DNA of 35,262 nt from Kitasatospora sp. SUK 42 (GTDB lineage Bacteria; Actinomycetota; Actinomycetes; Streptomycetales; Streptomycetaceae), in assembly GCF_015776785.2 (NCBI RefSeq), contig NZ_LFMD02000002.1:34817-70078 (forward strand), given 5' to 3'. Below the pieces are notes generated by a model. The model was not told where the DNA came from. It worked only from the letters and a program-made list of their open reading frames with translations, and made no database searches. Both the position numbers and the translations under genes were made by a program. This document shows positions 33,156 through 35,262 of the stretch, piece after piece; position 1 is the stretch's first letter; each line of letters starts with the position of its first letter.

Positions 33156-34163
33156 TCACAGCCACCCCCGCTCCCGGGCCGCCATCCCGGCCTGGAAGCG
33201 GGTGGTGGCGCCCAGCGAGCGCATCAGGCTCTGCAACCGCCGCTGGGTGGTCCGGGCGCTCCAGCCCAGCGAACGGGCGATCGACTCGTCGGTCAGCCCG
33301 GCCGCCAGCAGGCCCAGCAGCTTGCGGTGGTCGGCCTCCGGCTCCAGCGTCGACTCCCCGGTGCCGATCGCGGCCTGCAACTGCACGGCCCGCTCCCACT
33401 CCGCCTCGAACAGCGTGTCCAGCGCCTGGAGCAGCGCCGAGGGATGGATCACGTACGCGGCGTCCAGCACGCTGTCGCCGACGCTGATCGGGATGATCGC
33501 CATCCGGTCGTCCGACATGATCATCTTCATCGGGAGCGTCGGGCGCACCCGCGCCTCCTCGCCGTCCGCGACGCCGACCAGGATGTTCTTCTCCAGCCGG
33601 CCGGGCCAGGCCACCGCTTCCCGGTCGTAGATGGTCCGGAACCTCAGCCCCTCCCGCATCCGCTGCCGCTGCAGCGGCAGCTGCGCCACCGGGTCCTGGA
33701 TGTACGGCGGACGGTCGAAGCCGCGGACCTGGTACTGGCTGGTCCCGGTGATGTGCTCCAGCCGCTGGGCGATCGCCTCGCCGCCGGTCAGCACCTCCAC
33801 CGAGTGCGCCGGGTCGGTGTAGCGCGAGGCCTCCCGGAAGGCGTCCATCAGCCGGTGCATCTCGGCCCGGGCCTGCCGCAGCTCGGACTCCCGGTGGCCT
33901 ATCAGGGTGCCGATCGCGACGTCCGGGGCGACCGGCAGGTAGCGCCGCCGGTCCACCGGCGCACGGGTGACCATGCCCTGCTGCGCCAGCCGGTCCAGCG
34001 CGCGCACGCTCTGCTGGAGCGTCAGGCCGCAGCTCTCGGCCAGCTCCTCCGCGGTGGACTGCGGACTGGCCACCAGGGCCGCGTAGACCTGCCCGTCCGG
34101 CTCGGCCAGCCCCAGCGGGCCGAGGGCCTGTCCGGCGGATCGTCCCAGCGCTGCATCGGACAC
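33156..34163 (-). CDS. Transcriptional regulator: N-terminal TrmB-type winged helix and C-terminal LuxR-type HTH
   Basis: Start chosen at the GTG at 34163 (VSDAALGRSAGQALGPLGL, with GGGGGAG upstream), giving 335 aa; longer in-frame starts lack such a site. The N-terminal winged helix is EPDGQVYAALVASPQSTAEELAESCGLTLQQSVRALDRLAQQGMVTR. The middle holds a TrmB-like sensor region (RLEHITGTSQYQVRGFDRPPY, EKNILVGVADGEEARV, MIMSDDRMAIIPIS). The C-terminal HTH is HRKLLGLLAAGLTDESIARSLGWSARTTQRRLQSLMRSLGATTRFQAG, the LuxR type. This architecture is very common in streptomycetes, usually with unknown ligands. No obvious target operon adjoins; it may be autoregulated. Confidence 0.9.
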   Translation of the reverse strand: MSDAALGRSAGQALGPLGLAEPDGQVYAALVASPQSTAEELAESCGLTLQQSVRALDRLAQQGMVTRAPVDRRRYLPVAPDVAIGTLIGHRESELRQARAEMHRLMDAFREASRYTDPAHSVEVLTGGEAIAQRLEHITGTSQYQVRGFDRPPYIQDPVAQLPLQRQRMREGLRFRTIYDREAVAWPGRLEKNILVGVADGEEARVRPTLPMKMIMSDDRMAIIPISVGDSVLDAAYVIHPSALLQALDTLFEAEWERAVQLQAAIGTGESTLEPEADHRKLLGLLAAGLTDESIARSLGWSARTTQRRLQSLMRSLGATTRFQAGMAARERGWL

Positions 34164-34327
34164 GACGTCCGTCTCCCCCTGTTCGCCCCTGATCACCCCC
34201 GCCGGCACCCCTGCTGGCGCACTTCCGCCACACGGCGGGGCGGTGGTCCGGTGGCCATCCTCGGCCACGGATCATGACGCTGACAAGGCCGTGACCAGCG
34301 CGTGCGTCCGGGCTCACACACACGACG

Positions 34328-34361
34328 GAGGGTCCCCCGCCACCACGGGCGGGGGACCCTC
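34328..34361. terminator. 14-bp perfect hairpin behind the pseudouridine synthase
   Basis: GAGGGTCCCCCGCC (34328-34341) pairs perfectly with GGCGGGGGACCCTC (34348-34361) around a six-base loop. It starts 27 bp behind the stop at 34388. There is no T-run, as is usual for streptomycete terminators. Confidence 0.75.
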
Positions 34362-34387
34362 GGAAGAACTCCGGGCGAACCGGTCGG

Positions 34388-35262
34388 CTACAGGCCGACC
34401 TCGCGCATCAGCTGGCCGACCTCCGGGTTGGTCAGGCGGCGCAGCCAGCCCGACTTCTGGTCGCCGAGCGCGATCGGGCCGAAGTGCGTTCGCACCAGCT
34501 TCTCGACCGGGAAGCCGACCTCGGCCAGCATCCGGCGGACGATGTGCTTGCGGCCCTCGTGCAGGGTCACCTCGACCAGGTAGTTCTTGCCGACGTTGGA
34601 GACCACCTTGAAGCTGTCGGCGCGCGCGTAGCCGTCCTCCAGCTCCACGCCCTGCGCCAGCTGCTTGCCCAGGTCGCGCGGGATCGGGCCCTGGATCGCG
34701 GCCAGGTAGGTCTTGGTCACGCCGTAGCGCGGGTGGGTGAGGCGGTGGGCCAGCTCGCCGTGGTTGGTGAGCAGGATGATGCCCTCGGTCTCGGTGTCCA
34801 GCCGGCCGACGTGGAACAGCCGGGTCTCCCGGTTGGTCACGTAGTCGCCCAGGCACTGGCGCCCGTCCGGGTCCTCCATGGTGGAGACGACGCCGGCCGG
34901 CTTGTTGAGCGCGAAGAACAGGTAGGACTGGGTGGCGACGGTCAGACCGTCCACCTTGATCTCGTCCTTGTCCGGGTCGACCCGCTTGCCCTGCTCGGTG
35001 ACCCGCTTGCCGTTGACCTCGACCCGGCCCTGCTCGATCAGCTCCTCGCAGGCCCGGCGGCTGCCGACACCGGCCCGGGCCAGCACCTTCTGCAGGCGCT
35101 CGCCCTCGGGCTCGCCGAAGGTCTTCGGCAGCTTGACGGCCGGCTTGTCGTGCCGGGCGAGGACGGCGTCCTCGATCTTGGCCTGGAGCTCGCGGGAGCG
35201 CTGCGGCTGGCGGCGCGGGTCGCCCGGGGCGCCCTGGCCCTCGCGGCGCGGGCGCGGGGCCG
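34388..35262 (-). CDS. rluB: RsuA/RluB-family pseudouridine synthase (5' end outside window)
   Basis: The enzyme isomerises a uridine in rRNA (23S for RluB-type enzymes). The S4 RNA-binding domain is RLQKVLARAGVGSRRACEELIEQGRVEVNGKRV. The catalytic domain has FALNKPAGVVSTMEDPDGRQ, then HVGRLDTETEGIILLTNHGELAHRLTHPRYGVTKTY with the catalytic Asp in GRLDTET, and LHEGRKHIVRRMLAEVGFPVEKLVR. The frame is open without stops from the S4 domain to the window edge, encoding a basic and Pro-rich tail (QGAPGDPRRQPQRSRELQAKIEDAVLARHDKPAVKLPKTFG). A GTG at 35086 is therefore an internal codon, not the start. In streptomycetes this gene usually follows scpA/scpB, upstream of tyrA and cmk. Confidence 0.93.
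   Translation of the reverse strand, partial: APRPRREGQGAPGDPRRQPQRSRELQAKIEDAVLARHDKPAVKLPKTFGEPEGERLQKVLARAGVGSRRACEELIEQGRVEVNGKRVTEQGKRVDPDKDEIKVDGLTVATQSYLFFALNKPAGVVSTMEDPDGRQCLGDYVTNRETRLFHVGRLDTETEGIILLTNHGELAHRLTHPRYGVTKTYLAAIQGPIPRDLGKQLAQGVELEDGYARADSFKVVSNVGKNYLVEVTLHEGRKHIVRRMLAEVGFPVEKLVRTHFGPIALGDQKSGWLRRLTNPEVGQLMREVGL

Overview
The window comes from a high-GC actinomycete, most likely a streptomycete (Streptomyces or Kitasatospora). The evidence is the very high GC content, frequent GTG and TTG starts, a secreted Rpf-like transglycosylase with LysM, and a core segment carrying der, cmk, tyrA and an RsuA/RluB-type pseudouridine synthase. It has two halves: an accessory left part (1..14100) and a core chromosomal right part (14101..35262). 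The boundary is the 3' end of a tRNA-Pro(GGG) gene on the minus strand.

Accessory part. Two integrative elements lie in tandem at the same tRNA-Pro. The last 41 bp of the site at 14100..14140 are repeated exactly at 5828..5868, so the interval between them (about 8.3 kb, 'element 2') and the DNA left of 5828 ('element 1', whose far end is outside the window) look like successive insertions. Each element has a tyrosine integrase next to its tRNA-proximal att site. int1 (4477..5718) is intact; int2 (12687..14135) has one in-frame TAG. Both int genes are flanked by inverted pairs of 9-bp repeats with an 11-bp period. The architecture is the same but the repeat sequence differs, and these are probably arm-type integrase sites. 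Element 1 carries a type II restriction-modification pair: an NgoMIV-family endonuclease (predicted GCCGGC) and a C5-cytosine methyltransferase. It also carries an unknown 201-aa gene and debris: an IS256-family transposase end, an IS21 istA remnant and a third integrase remnant. Element 2 has no replication or transfer genes. It carries (a) a 456-aa unknown protein, a tRNA-like gene with an 8-nt anticodon loop and a 120-aa protein, all on the minus strand; and (b) a plus-strand three-gene operon (8946..12477). That operon encodes a small unknown protein, a 738-aa protein with a degenerate P-loop and a helical C-terminal half, and a 238-aa coiled-coil/SPFH-like protein. Operon (b) and the RNA/protein unit (a) are the best candidates for an undescribed system. 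A defence or conflict role is an inference from their position beside an R-M system in an integrase-borne island.

Core part. On the minus strand: an MFS exporter, a DUF1684 protein, acyl-CoA thioesterase II (TesB), an AlkB-like dioxygenase, and an Rpf-like LysM protein with a long leader and upstream operator-like sites. Two plus-strand genes of unknown function follow. Then, on the minus strand, come Der GTPase, a 17-bp x6 minisatellite, cytidylate kinase, two translationally coupled DUF4419 paralogues and prephenate dehydrogenase with an ACT domain. The plus strand then carries two adjacent DUF4139-type genes and a DUF952 protein. The window ends with a minus-strand TrmB/LuxR-type regulator and the pseudouridine synthase, which runs off the right edge.
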